Positions 19,519-28,332 of a stretch of DNA of 64,000 nucleotides are shown piece by piece; within the stretch, counting starts at the first letter, position 1, and each line of letters opens with the position of its first letter. The stretch spans positions 57,286 through 121,285 of the forward strand of contig NZ_QMEA01000021.1 in the NCBI RefSeq assembly GCF_012912105.1. Direction: 5' to 3'. The position numbers were made by a program, and so were the translations under genes. Below the pieces are notes generated by a model. The model did not search any database. It saw only the letters and a list, made by a program, of their open reading frames with translations, and was not told the DNA's origin. This DNA comes from Brasilonema sp. UFV-L1. Its GTDB lineage: Bacteria; Cyanobacteriota; Cyanobacteriia; Cyanobacteriales; Nostocaceae.

Positions 19519-20598
19519 ATGGCGAAACTGGAACTAAAAAACTTAAACAAAACCTATACTCCCAAAGTCATTCCAGTTAAAGACATTAGTATAACTGTAG
19601 ATGACAATGAATTTCTCACTTTACTTGGTCCGAGTGGTTGTGGTAAGTCTACGACATTGCGAATGATTGCAGGGTTAGAGGAACCAACTCACGGTCGGAT
19701 ATTTCTTGGGGATGAGGATATCACGTTTGAACGACCAGGCGATCGCAATATGGCGATGGTGTTTCAAAGCTATGCACTTTATCCCCATATGTCTGTGTAC
19801 GAAAACCTCGCCTCTGGACTGAAGTTGAAAAAAACTCCCCGCACTGAAATTCACCAACGAATCACGGAAGTTTCAAGACTTCTGGGATTAGAAGAATTAC
19901 TACAGCGTAAACCTGGTCAATTATCGGGGGGACAAAGACAACGAGTCGCTGTTGGTCGGGCGTTAGTGCGTCGCGCCCAAGTTTACTTGCTTGATGAACC
20001 ACTTAGTAACCTAGATGCGCTTCTACGCGAACGAGTCCGCGCAGATATCAAGCAAATATTTGCTGCCCAAAAAGCCCCAGTGGTCTACGTAACTCACGAC
20101 CAAACAGAAGCAATGACGCTTTCAACAAAAGTGGCTGTCCTTAATGATGGTCTTGTCCAGCAACTCGACCCACCAGAACGCATTTACAACCAGCCAGCTA
20201 ATTTATTTGTCGCTGGATTTGTTGGTAGTCCACAAATGAATTTGCTCACGCTACCCTGTAAGGAACGTCATGCAATCTTAGGTGATGCAAAAATGGTTTT
20301 GCCGAATATTCCAACATTACCACCAGAAATCATATTGGGTATCCGTCCAGAACACGTTCGCATTGCACAACCAGATGATACGCAACTCATCAAAGGACAA
20401 GTTTTTCTGGTGGAAAACTTAGGTATGCACAACTTAGTCAGTGTGCGGGTTGCAACTTCTGAGACTGAACCGTTGACTGTGCGTGCGTTGTTAGCACCAG
20501 ACCAAAAATGGAATAATGAAGAAATCACATTAGCTTTACCGCCCCAGAATATCCACTGGTTTGATATTCAATCAGGTAATACTCTTTGCTTACTCTAA
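19519..20598 (+). CDS. Sugar ABC transporter ATP-binding protein (MalK/UgpC-like)
   Basis: This 359-residue ATPase energises the sugar importer. Walker A is GPSGCGKST at residues 37-45. The signature LSGGQRQRVA, Walker B VYLLDEP, the D-loop SNLDA and the switch histidine in VTHDQTEA follow in order. The last 120 residues form a TOBE/MalK-type regulatory domain (IILGIRPEHVRIA). Length is right for the CUT1 class. It comes 153 bp after the second permease and closes the transporter cluster. Such ATPases can serve more than one importer. Confidence 0.93.
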   Translation: MAKLELKNLNKTYTPKVIPVKDISITVDDNEFLTLLGPSGCGKSTTLRMIAGLEEPTHGRIFLGDEDITFERPGDRNMAMVFQSYALYPHMSVYENLASGLKLKKTPRTEIHQRITEVSRLLGLEELLQRKPGQLSGGQRQRVAVGRALVRRAQVYLLDEPLSNLDALLRERVRADIKQIFAAQKAPVVYVTHDQTEAMTLSTKVAVLNDGLVQQLDPPERIYNQPANLFVAGFVGSPQMNLLTLPCKERHAILGDAKMVLPNIPTLPPEIILGIRPEHVRIAQPDDTQLIKGQVFLVENLGMHNLVSVRVATSETEPLTVRALLAPDQKWNNEEITLALPPQNIHWFDIQSGNTLCLL

Positions 20599-20680
20599 AC
20601 CTCGAAGTCCTGTGACCTTTAACCTCGTTTACTGAGTCACTTAGATAACACACATTTAGAAAGAACTGGTAAGTGTTTTT

Positions 20681-21091
20681 ATGCGAAAGAAGCAGAACGT
20701 AAAACTGAACGAGGTGTTAGCCGAAGACGGTGCCGGAGACTTAATGATGCGCATGAATTTTACGAGAGCCTACAAAGTAGTACCGTTCCTAGGCGCACCT
20801 AAGCTACAGTACGTCGTCGTACAGCACACTCTTGACGACACGTTCATGATACTCTCGGATTGGCTCGACGAAGACGACGAGGATAAAGCGCTGCCGCTTC
20901 GACCGAAGCATTTGGAAGTAATGCGCCACATAGGGGCTTACCGACTATACGACCCGGCAACGAATAACTACTTGGTGTTGAATGATGTAGGAGAGGAACT
21001 TCTACGAAGAGGTACGACTTTCCGGGTGGTACGTTCACGTGACGGTAAAAACTTCGCTATAACTGACATAGTGCGGAGGTACGATGACTAA
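20681..21091 (+). CDS. Unknown protein, foreign codon style
   Basis: This 136-residue protein is not recognised. It is charged, with an acidic stretch DEDDEDK near the middle and a central YRLYDPATNNYLVLNDVGEE segment. There is no signal peptide or membrane segment. Codon use (many CGT/CGA, ACG, GTA and CTA codons) looks unlike the flanking genes and suggests acquisition, perhaps from a phage or plasmid. The stop overlaps the start of the next gene by 8 bp, so the two are translationally coupled. I can assign no function. Confidence 0.6.
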   Translation: MRKKQNVKLNEVLAEDGAGDLMMRMNFTRAYKVVPFLGAPKLQYVVVQHTLDDTFMILSDWLDEDDEDKALPLRPKHLEVMRHIGAYRLYDPATNNYLVLNDVGEELLRRGTTFRVVRSRDGKNFAITDIVRRYDD

Positions 21092-21458
21092 CGACTTCCC
21101 GAAACATTACGTACTAGAACTACTGAACACACTGAAAGTGACGACGGTGGCTGGTACTGTTTCTGCCTTGGTGTGTTTCTCTTGTGTCCCGAAAGCGCTG
21201 ACCGAGCGAGCGGGTATAGGTAAGTTGCAGACACTCCTCGCTGGTGTGTTGACTGCGCACGCGACGAAAGAACTTCTAACAGAGTGGCTGCGAAGTTTAC
21301 CTGAGCAGATACGTATACTCATCGAAGACTGGGAGGAAAGATGCAACACTACTAGCCCCAGGTTCGAGCAGGCGAAGGAACTCTTTGCTTGCGCTAAGCA
21401 GCCCATGAATTCATTTGGAGCTTGTATCCTTTTGACTATGCATCATTCTGACTACTGA
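21084..21458 (+). CDS. Unknown protein coupled to the preceding gene
   Basis: This 124-residue frame starts inside the end of the preceding gene (ATGACTAACGAC). A hydrophobic stretch VAGTVSALVCFSC lies near residue 25, and the rest is mostly helical and charged. The last ~18 residues (after CAKQP) run into sequence joined to CTGAGTTCTGAG repeats, so the original C-terminus may have been lost. The codon style matches the preceding gene and differs from the surroundings. No family is recognised. Confidence 0.5.
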   Translation: MTNDFPKHYVLELLNTLKVTTVAGTVSALVCFSCVPKALTERAGIGKLQTLLAGVLTAHATKELLTEWLRSLPEQIRILIEDWEERCNTTSPRFEQAKELFACAKQPMNSFGACILLTMHHSDY

Positions 21459-21499
21459 GTTCTGAGTTCTGGAGCACGTAGCGAGGCGCAGCCCGTTCT

Positions 21500-22282
21500 T
21501 TATTCGCTCATGTACTTCAACTTATTTGCTGTACGCACAATTTGCCCGGCTAGTACTGCAGCACCAAAACCATTATCGATATTCACGACACCGACACCAG
21601 CAGCACAAGAGTTGAGCATTGTCAACAGTGGTGCTAAACCCCCAAAACTAGCACCATAACCAACGCTAGTGGGAACAGCAACAACAGGACAATCTGCTAA
21701 ACCTGCAACCACGCTGGGCAAAGCGCCTTCCATCCCTGCTACAACAATCAACACGGATGCTGATTCAATCACATGGCGGTTATTTAACAAACGGTGAATT
21801 CCTGCAACTCCCACATCCCAAAGGCGTTGCACATGAAAACCTGAAAGTTCTGCAGTCACAGCAGCTTCCTCAGCCACAGGTAAATCAGCAGTACCAGCAG
21901 AAAGAATCGCAATTGTACCAGGATACTGGGGTTCAATGGTAGGCGGTGCAATTGCACAAATTCGCGCCAAGTTGTAGTAACGCAAACCTTGAACTTTTGT
22001 TTCCAGCGTGGCAAAAACATCTAGTTCTATGCGAGTCGCCATCACCACTCTCGTACGCTGGCGCATGACTTCCATAATTTGAGCAATTTGGTCAGGAGTT
22101 TTGCCTGGTCCCCAAATCACTTCTGGAAATCCAGTTCTCAAAGCGCGATGGTGGTCAACTTTGGCAAAATCGCCTACAGGTTCATAAGCCAAGTGTCTCA
22201 GTTTTTCCAGTGCTGTATCTGGGGTCACATTCCCATTGGCGACACCTTCTAAGAGCGATCGCAAAGATTTATCATTAGTCAT
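21500..22282 (-). CDS. larB: LarB/CpmA-like protein (nickel-pincer cofactor pathway)
   Basis: This protein of about 260 residues belongs to the AIR-carboxylase-like LarB family, which carboxylates nicotinate adenine dinucleotide in nickel-pincer nucleotide synthesis. Cyanobacterial members have also been called circadian phase modifier CpmA. Typical segments are DHHRALRTGFPEVIWGPGKT, SAGTADLPVAEEAA and GMEGALPSVVAGLADCPVVAVPTSVGYG. I take the ATG at 22282 (MTNDKSLRSLL); an upstream ATG at 22342 adds 20 residues not expected for the family. No larC or larE is nearby, so the role here could be the circadian one. Confidence 0.85.
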   Translation of the reverse strand: MTNDKSLRSLLEGVANGNVTPDTALEKLRHLAYEPVGDFAKVDHHRALRTGFPEVIWGPGKTPDQIAQIMEVMRQRTRVVMATRIELDVFATLETKVQGLRYYNLARICAIAPPTIEPQYPGTIAILSAGTADLPVAEEAAVTAELSGFHVQRLWDVGVAGIHRLLNNRHVIESASVLIVVAGMEGALPSVVAGLADCPVVAVPTSVGYGASFGGLAPLLTMLNSCAAGVGVVNIDNGFGAAVLAGQIVRTANKLKYMSE

Positions 22283-22342
22283 TTGTCCGTTGTTGCCTGT
22301 TATATAGAGACTGCTATACAGAACTTTACTAAACTTGTTCAA

Positions 22343-23330
22343 GGCTAGTCATTCAACTAAAGTTTCCTTTAGAGGGTCTGCTTCTTGCTTCTACGCCAGT
22401 CGCCTCAACGGGACGCCACATGCGGGACTGTCGGGAAACCCGCCCAACGCAGTGGCTTGGGAACCCCCCGATAGCGCAGCGTGCCCGTAGGGCATAGCTT
22501 TGATGCCTGCGGCAAGCCGCAAAGCGTCTACGGAGGAAACCTCCGCTCAAACTTCTCTCCGCACGGCGCTGGCTCACCAAGGGAGTCGGCTCCTGCTTGT
22601 GAGGCAGTGCGTTGCGGGGGTTCCCCCCGTTGTAGCACCTGCCGTCCCACAAGCGTAAATTCGGGTGTAGCCCACCCTATTCTTAAAATTAAATATTTTT
22701 TGAAGCTTTTAGCCACTCGTCATCCGTTATTTTCAGCAAATTTAACAAATCGTGGACTCAGGATTGACCTTTTCACAGGCTTGCTAGTAATGACCGCGAC
22801 TGTGGTTTACAAACCAGAAAATGTAGCCTTGGTTTTCGGCATTAATTTGAGTATACCAGATACCGCAAACACAATACATCTAATCATCAAAAAACTTATT
22901 GAATTTTCCCAATTTTAACTAAGTTTGATAAGGTTTATCGCTATTTAGTACAACTATTTAGTCAACCTTTGGTTAATAGCGATCTGGGCGCAGCAGCGTT
23001 TGCGCAGCGGCCCCAAAGGGGCTAGCGATCGCCCGTATCTGCCTCCATGCAAACTCACTTTGCATTGCCCCAAGCTCCGCTAGAAAATGCACCAGTGGCA
23101 TTATCCCAAGATACCATACTCGGCTGCAATCTTTAAATACGTTTGCCCTAAACTTAGTTTGACTACTGACTCTATTATTTCAATCACAAATTGAGTGAAT
23201 TCAACGAAAATAAAATACTCACAATCAGGTAATAATGTTAGTAGAAAAACACCTGCATCTCATGAAATAATTCGCAATCCGTAATTATCGATTTCATTAC
23301 GAATTACGAACCGTCATTTATTAACTTTTA
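22343..23330. other. ~1 kb region without a supported gene
   Basis: From 22370 to about 22660 it is a mosaic of GC-rich dispersed repeats (CGGGACTGTCGGGAAACCC, GCCTGCGGCAAGC, CTCCGCACGGCGCTGG). A repeat with GGCCCCAAAGGGGCTAGCG lies at about 23005-23030. An open frame at 22481-22918 has an interesting second half but starts in repeats and has no match I recognise. The remainder is AT-rich. Confidence 0.5.
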
Positions 23331-23600
23331 TTAAACAGTTCTGCGAGCAAACGAATACCAAACGAAGATTGCAATCAGTGCGCCAAGAACAGCCAAAGCT
23401 AAACCAGGGAGACTAAATGTAGGAGCTGCTAGGGCTAATTTTCCCGTCGTTAAGAAAACTCCTAAAGTTCCGCCTACAAAGGCTCCGACGATTCCCAACA
23501 AGATGGTAGCAAGAATTCCGCCGCCTTGATAACCAGGATAGATAGCTTTAGCAATTGCACCGGCTAAAAGCCCTAAAACTACCCATGCAATGATGTTCAT
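23331..23600 (-). CDS. GlsB/YeaQ/YmgE family membrane protein
   Basis: This 89-residue protein has three hydrophobic segments with glycine-rich turns. The segment WVVLGLLAGAIAKAIYPGYQGGG, followed by ILLGIVGAFVGGTLG, is the hallmark of the transglycosylase-associated/GlsB-YeaQ-YmgE stress-response family in the inner membrane. Its molecular role is not known. It is monocistronic, and an AAGGTATTT stretch lies upstream of the ATG. Confidence 0.88.
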   Translation of the reverse strand: MNIIAWVVLGLLAGAIAKAIYPGYQGGGILATILLGIVGAFVGGTLGVFLTTGKLALAAPTFSLPGLALAVLGALIAIFVWYSFARRTV

Positions 23601-23850
23601 TTGTTAAATACCTTCCATTTTCATTGCCTATATTACTAAGTTTAACACTGCCATAGTTTTAGTCATCTTTCACAAGAGATAATTTGAAAAACTTTAAGAA
23701 ATACAACCCCGGAAAAGTCATATAGAACTAGCTTGATTTATGTCTGTCAAAAAAAGTTATCGATTAACACATAAAATCATGACTTAATCGATAATTAATC
23801 AGGTTAGATGATTCTAAATTTGTCGTCAAAAGTATTTAATTTTACCCAAA

Positions 23851-25282
23851 CTCACATCTTGCACCTCTGGGTACAAACCCGTAAAAGGCAAATAAGGAGT
23901 ACAAAAATGTGGTGGTAAATGAAGGAGAAAATTAAAGATAAAGTAGTTAGAAATAAATCAATAGTTAGCGTAATTTTACGTAAATTGCTGGAAAAAACCT
24001 CAAGGTGCTGGGTGATGGTTGTACCTCATCCGGTACTGCGATCGCCGCTGGTAGCGGTGCCCCCTGGGCAGTCGCCAATTTTAATTCTAAAGTCTGAATT
24101 TGCTTTGATAGCAGGAAATATGAGAGAAAGGGCGTGAAATATCGAATCAAAATGAAGCAAGAACAATGCTTGCCCACGCCCAAAAGTTAGTTTACATCTT
24201 GAAAGAGTTGATGCCCACACAGTACCAACAAGATAACCTTCAAGCGATGTTAGGGTTATTCTTAGAAGCGCAAGGACATCCGTTACCTGAACACAGTCAA
24301 GCAAAATCTCCGAGTGCATTAAGCCGATTTTTAAATACCAATCCTTGGTCAACCAGGCAGATGATTCGTGTTGTTCGGCATCAGATATTGCAAACAGTTT
24401 TAAAGATGTTATCGTCATCTCACAAAGGTCGTAGACCATTTTTACAAGTAATTATTGACCTGACTACTTTAGAAAAGCGTGGGAAATTCAAAGCTTTTAA
24501 CGATTTAATTAGAGTTTATAACGGTAAGCGTGGTCTACATTTAGTGGTAGTTTATTTGGTCGTAGGAAGATGGCGCATTCCTTGGAATTTTCGTGTTTGG
24601 AGAGGTAAAGGAACTCCTTCGCCAGCACAGCTAGGGCTGAAACTAGTGAAAGGTTTACCGAAATTCTTAACTGAACGCTTTGAGACAATTATTTTAGCTG
24701 ATACAGCTTTTAGTAGTGTGGAATTTCTTGAAGGTATACGAAAGCTTAAATATCATGCTGTTACAGGTTTAGCTATTAACCGTAAGTTAATTGATGGCAG
24801 AATTTTACGACATTTACATAAGCAGGGACAACAAGTGCGTTTAGTTAGTTTAAAATTTCCTGTCACCGTGTGTTGGTATTACTTAAAGCGTGACAACGGC
24901 AAACTAGAAAAACGCTTTGTCTTATCTACCCGTCCTATTAAAGCTTCTACTCTCAAGTGGTGGGGTAAGCGTCGTTGGCAAATAGAAGGTTGGTTTAAAA
25001 CTGCAAAGCACCGCTTTGGCTTACATCGTTTTGGGCAGAGTTCTCTGCTTGGTATGTTACGCTTGCTGATTCTTTCTCTAACTGCCTATCTCATTGCTCA
25101 TTGGACTTATCTCGAAATTCAGTTTCCATCCCCGCCTGATTGGGGTCAGGCTGCAAAAACTGCTTTAGAATCTATTTTCCCTGAAATTGTACTGTCTCTT
25201 CTTTTACTTAATATTGAACGCTTAGTTCCCCTTGTACGTAGTTGTGGTTTTGACATTGATGTTTACAGGTGCAAGATGTGAG
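23851..25282 (+). mobile_element. Insertion sequence, IS4-like, apparently complete
   Basis: CTCACATCTTGCACCT at 23851-23866 is the exact complement of 25267-25282, so the element is 1432 bp with 16-bp terminal inverted repeats. The base quartet CAAA lies directly outside both ends and may be a 4-bp target duplication. One transposase gene fills the right three quarters. The 315-bp leader shares AAACCCGTAAAAGGCAAATA with the decayed copy at 61845. Confidence 0.85.
24166..25281 (+). CDS. IS4-like DDE transposase
   Basis: This 371-residue transposase has candidate catalytic residues in VIIDLTTLEKRGKF (first Asp), IILADTAFSS (second Asp) and RRWQIEGWFKTAKHRFG (Glu), the last fitting the R(3)E(6)K pattern of IS4 transposases. 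The stop lies inside the right inverted repeat. The frame is uninterrupted, so the element may be active. A second copy with about 80% similarity by eye, broken by frameshifts, lies at 62106-62860. Confidence 0.88.
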   Translation: MLAHAQKLVYILKELMPTQYQQDNLQAMLGLFLEAQGHPLPEHSQAKSPSALSRFLNTNPWSTRQMIRVVRHQILQTVLKMLSSSHKGRRPFLQVIIDLTTLEKRGKFKAFNDLIRVYNGKRGLHLVVVYLVVGRWRIPWNFRVWRGKGTPSPAQLGLKLVKGLPKFLTERFETIILADTAFSSVEFLEGIRKLKYHAVTGLAINRKLIDGRILRHLHKQGQQVRLVSLKFPVTVCWYYLKRDNGKLEKRFVLSTRPIKASTLKWWGKRRWQIEGWFKTAKHRFGLHRFGQSSLLGMLRLLILSLTAYLIAHWTYLEIQFPSPPDWGQAAKTALESIFPEIVLSLLLLNIERLVPLVRSCGFDIDVYRCKM

Positions 25283-25886
25283 CAAAGACAATATGAGTCA
25301 GTCGGCAAAAAAATCAATGTATGTCATTGAACAAGAACCCAGGAGCCTTCCCCCTGGCTACTTTAAAACTCCAGGTCAAAATCCAGGAGCAAAGCTGACG
25401 GCGCGCTCCGCTAAGGAGTCAGAATGAATTGGATGGGGATTCAAAGCCCAGATTCTGTATTCTCAGATCTTGCACCTGAGTTAAAAACCGGGTTTCTTGA
25501 CAATGCCTGCTCTTAAAAACCTTAATTTCTGGTTCATAAACCCTAGGTTTGGGTCTTGTTGAGAATGCTGCAAGATATCAGTATTCTGACTCAGCCAAAA
25601 CTGAATTCTTTGAGGATAAATACTGCGATTCGTTTCTAGGTAAATCTATAACCTAGACTAAGAACGTCAAGGGTCGCTGTACAAGGAGTACAGCACGAGA
25701 AAGAACTACTAGAATAAAAAATATACAAATTTTTACAACATCCTGATTCCATCTTTTGGTAGATGGTTAATACTTCGTAAGAAGGTTTTTTCAGAAAAAA
25801 TCCGGAACAGATGACTAAGGTCTAGCTCTAGTACAAGTATATAAAACTAAAAATAGCTAAAACAAAAAATAGTAAGTAGGCTGGAT
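25283..25886. repeat. Intergenic region with ~113-bp repeat, copy B
   Basis: No gene is seen. Copy B of the ~113-bp repeat is at 25472-25582. Just before it, around 25385-25430, lies a GCGCGCTCCGCTAAGGAGTCAG repeat fragment. The AT-rich part after 25700 probably carries the promoter for the deacetylase gene. Confidence 0.6.
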
Positions 25887-26576
25887 ATGCAACTGGCTCC
25901 CTTATTTCCGATTTTCTATCGCATCCTCAAACCAACGTTTCCTAACTGTCTTTGGTGTGGGGATGCAAACTCCAAAATGATCGCACTGACCTTTGATGAT
26001 GGTCCACATCCTCAATACACAAAACAGCTGCTGAAAGTTTTAGACCGTTACAACGTCACAGCTAGTTTCTTCTGGTTGGGTACCTGTGTCAACCGTTCAC
26101 CAGATATAGCAAAACAGGTGTGCGATCGCGGACATTGGATTGGCTTGCATGGCTATGAGCATCAAAATTTTCCCATGCTGTCGCCAACAGCACTTAAGGA
26201 CAGCTTAGAAAACACCCAAGCTGCTATCTATCATGCTTGTCATTTGACACCAGACAAAGTACGCGATGTCCGTCCACCCAATGGTTTGTTTACACCTACA
26301 ACATTAAAATTACTGAGCCAGTGGAATTATCGCCCTGTTATGTGGAGTGTTGTACCAGAGGATTGGGTAAGACCAGGAATTACCACAGTCGTGCAGAGAA
26401 TTTTCCAGCAGGTTTGTAACGGTTCATTGATTGTTTTGCATGACGGTGCATGCGGCGGACAAGATGTCACCGCAACAACACAAGCCCTAATTCCTCAACT
26501 TATGGAACAAGGCTATCAATTTGTGACGGTAGACACTCTTTGGAAACAAACTAGGGGAGGAAATGGGGGAAGTTGA
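25887..26576 (+). CDS. Polysaccharide deacetylase (NodB homology)
   Basis: This 229-residue carbohydrate esterase 4 protein removes N- or O-acetyl groups from polysaccharide or peptidoglycan. The five motifs are present: TFDDGP at 35-40, the metal-binding HGYEH with H88 and H92, RPPNG, VMWSVVPEDW, and LIVLHDG near the C-terminus. No clear signal peptide is visible, so it may be cytoplasmic or exported in another way. It stands alone between the IS element and a convergent XRE regulator. Confidence 0.9.
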   Translation: MQLAPLFPIFYRILKPTFPNCLWCGDANSKMIALTFDDGPHPQYTKQLLKVLDRYNVTASFFWLGTCVNRSPDIAKQVCDRGHWIGLHGYEHQNFPMLSPTALKDSLENTQAAIYHACHLTPDKVRDVRPPNGLFTPTTLKLLSQWNYRPVMWSVVPEDWVRPGITTVVQRIFQQVCNGSLIVLHDGACGGQDVTATTQALIPQLMEQGYQFVTVDTLWKQTRGGNGGS

Positions 26577-26649
26577 GAAAGTTGGGGGTAGTGGGAAGAG
26601 TAGAGACAAATAAAAAACGATGACTTTTGACTTTTGAGTAATGACTAAC

Positions 26650-26976
26650 TTACCGCTTTTGAGCAGCTTCAGATTTGAAGTTGGGAGTTAGGGAAAGTTC
26701 GTCAGTTCCCAAAAGATGATGTATTTCGCTGAGTGAACTAGGTTTTGCAGCAGGCTCATCGGGTGAATCGCTTGTGTATTGAATTAAATCTTCTACTTGG
26801 CAATTCAGAGCTTTGCAAAACCTAATGATTCTCTCAATGTGGTCTGTCCCAGTCCTCCCGCTTTCCCAGTTCTGAATGGTACTTTCGGTCACGCCCACGA
26901 GGCGTGAAAGCTCAAGCTGGGTCAGTCCTGCCTTTTCACGTAGAAAAGCTATTCGTGGTTTTGCCTTTTGTTTCAC
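26650..26976 (-). CDS. XRE-family helix-turn-helix regulator
   Basis: This 108-residue protein carries a lambda-repressor-like HTH at about residues 8-63 (REKAGLTQLELSRLVGVTES followed by TIQNWESGR), a common XRE arrangement. The C-terminal 45 residues are polar and without a known domain. It is transcribed away from the secreted-protein cluster starting at 27392; the 415-bp gap between them could hold both promoters, but regulation of that cluster is only a guess. Confidence 0.88.
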   Translation of the reverse strand: MKQKAKPRIAFLREKAGLTQLELSRLVGVTESTIQNWESGRTGTDHIERIIRFCKALNCQVEDLIQYTSDSPDEPAAKPSSLSEIHHLLGTDELSLTPNFKSEAAQKR

Positions 26977-27391
26977 AGCTAAGCGCGTATTTATTTAACC
27001 TTTAGCCGTAGATCCTAGCACCAAAAAAAACTTGTGCCCAAAAATTTTCCCCAAAAACTTTTGTCCAGGCTCTTGACGCACTCAAATTCTTTAGTTAAAA
27101 CTTTTAAGTATAGAGTTCACCTGTATCTCTAGTCATTTTTCGGGGGGAAGAGTAAACCAGAGGGCAAATAAACGGATCGCGCATTTTTCAAAAATCTTTC
27201 AGAGAAATACGAAATGACGGGATTCGATGATGTAGTTCTTAATAGCAAAACAAACAGAGAAACAAACACCACTAGGAACTCCTCAAGGTAAAAATACATC
27301 TAAAAGCCTACGGATGGAGATAAGGGTTTTCACTCTGAGAAAAACGACAAAACACAAAAACAACACACATCTAACAAGGTCAAATAAATTT
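26977..27391. other. Divergent intergenic region
   Basis: No gene is supported. This AT-rich region separates the XRE regulator from the secreted paralogue cluster and should contain both promoters. A frame open from 27314 leads into the first paralogue, but its N-terminus lacks a signal peptide, so the start at 27392 is preferred. Confidence 0.5.
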
Positions 27392-27745
27392 ATGTTGAAC
27401 AAATCTATTGCTTTTGGTTTACTGGCTGCAGGTTTGATGATTGCTCCAACCGCTGCATTTGCAGGTCAATCCCAAAGCGTTGACCAGTACACAGAGCAAA
27501 ACGGTGCTGCTGTCAATGGTAGTTCTACAGTTCAAACTTCCACAACCAACAGCCGCCAAGTGCAAGACGCAAGAAACAGTCGTCCTGTTTACCACAACCG
27601 TCGCGGTTATGTTCGCCCTGGTAACAATGTTAAGCAAGGTCAAGATGCTGTACAAACCACCAAGCAAAGTGGTGCAGCAACCGATGGTTCTACCACTGAC
27701 CAATACAGCAACACCAACAACCGTCAGAACCAACGTGCTCGCTAA
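27392..27745 (+). CDS. Small secreted Q/N/G-rich protein, paralogue 1
   Basis: This 117-residue protein has a clear signal peptide (MLNKSIAFGLLAAGLMIAPT, cut after AAFA). The mature part is rich in Q, N, G, S and T and contains two units of the pattern Q-x-G-A-A-x-x-G-S-x3-Q ending in TN-x2-Q, separated by a basic Arg/Tyr-rich linker. The pattern recalls curlin-type amyloid repeats but is not identical. It is one of four tandem paralogues and is almost identical to the next one. The start is set by homology with paralogues 2 and 3. The function is unknown; an extracellular structural role is inferred. Confidence 0.8.
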   Translation: MLNKSIAFGLLAAGLMIAPTAAFAGQSQSVDQYTEQNGAAVNGSSTVQTSTTNSRQVQDARNSRPVYHNRRGYVRPGNNVKQGQDAVQTTKQSGAATDGSTTDQYSNTNNRQNQRAR

Positions 27746-27763
27746 TCATTGATTTGACACAAA

Positions 27764-27798
27764 GGCGTTGCACACTTTAAAGGTCAAGGCGCAACGCC
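27764..27798 (+). terminator. Conserved 3' hairpin after paralogue 1
   Basis: GGCGTTGC (27764-27771) pairs with GCAACGCC (27791-27798). The same stem follows paralogues 2 and 3. There is no T-run, so it may stabilise mRNA rather than end transcription. Confidence 0.6.
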
Positions 27799-27865
27799 AT
27801 TCCCAAAGAACAACACATAACTTTTAACTTTGACAATACACACACAACTAACGAGGTCTATGAAA

Positions 27866-28219
27866 ATGTTGAACAAATCTATTGCTTTTGGTTTACTAGC
27901 TGCAGGTTTGATGATTGCTCCAACCGCTGCATTTGCAGGTCAATCCCAAAGCGTTGACCAGTACACAGAGCAAAACGGTGCTGCTGTCAATGGTAGTTCT
28001 ACAGTTCAAACTTCCACAACCAACAGCCGCCAAGTGCAAGACGCAAGAAACAGTCGTCCTGTTTACCACAACCGTCGCGGTTATGTTCGCCCTGGTAACA
28101 ATGTTAAGCAAGGTCAAGATGCTGTACAAACCACCAAGCAAAGTGGTGCAGCAACCGATGGTTCTACCACTGACCAATACAGCAACACCAACAACCGTCA
28201 GAACCAACGTGTTCGCTAA
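27866..28219 (+). CDS. Small secreted Q/N/G-rich protein, paralogue 2
   Basis: The coding sequence differs from paralogue 1 at only two positions that I can find (a silent change in the signal peptide and one Ala-to-Val near the end). This means very recent duplication or gene conversion. I chose ATG 27866 over 27860 because GAGG lies at a suitable distance (9 nt) and the paralogues start at MLNKS. The downstream flank is also copied, including the 3' hairpin. Signal peptide and repeat architecture are as in paralogue 1. Confidence 0.8.
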   Translation: MLNKSIAFGLLAAGLMIAPTAAFAGQSQSVDQYTEQNGAAVNGSSTVQTSTTNSRQVQDARNSRPVYHNRRGYVRPGNNVKQGQDAVQTTKQSGAATDGSTTDQYSNTNNRQNQRVR

Positions 28220-28238
28220 TCATTGATTTGACACAAAA

Positions 28239-28270
28239 GCGTTGCACACTTGAACTTCAAAGCGCAACGC
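28239..28270 (+). terminator. Conserved 3' hairpin after paralogue 2
   Basis: GCGTTGC (28239-28245) pairs with GCAACGC (28264-28270). It is the same stem sequence as after paralogues 1 and 3 with a different loop, pointing to selection on the stem or recent copying. Confidence 0.55.
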
Positions 28271-28332
28271 CATCTGGTGACAACAACACATAACTTTCAC
28301 AACACACACACAACTAACAGGGTCAAAAAATT

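Noticed and set aside
22481..22918. 145-codon open frame
   Set aside because: Starts in dispersed repeats; the second half has no match I recognise and no ribosome binding site.
24026..24439. 137-codon minus-strand frame in the IS element
   Set aside because: Antisense to the transposase gene and the leader; no codon pattern of its own.
27314..27391. Upstream extension of the first secreted paralogue
   Set aside because: It would bury the signal peptide; the three other paralogues start at the equivalent internal ATG.
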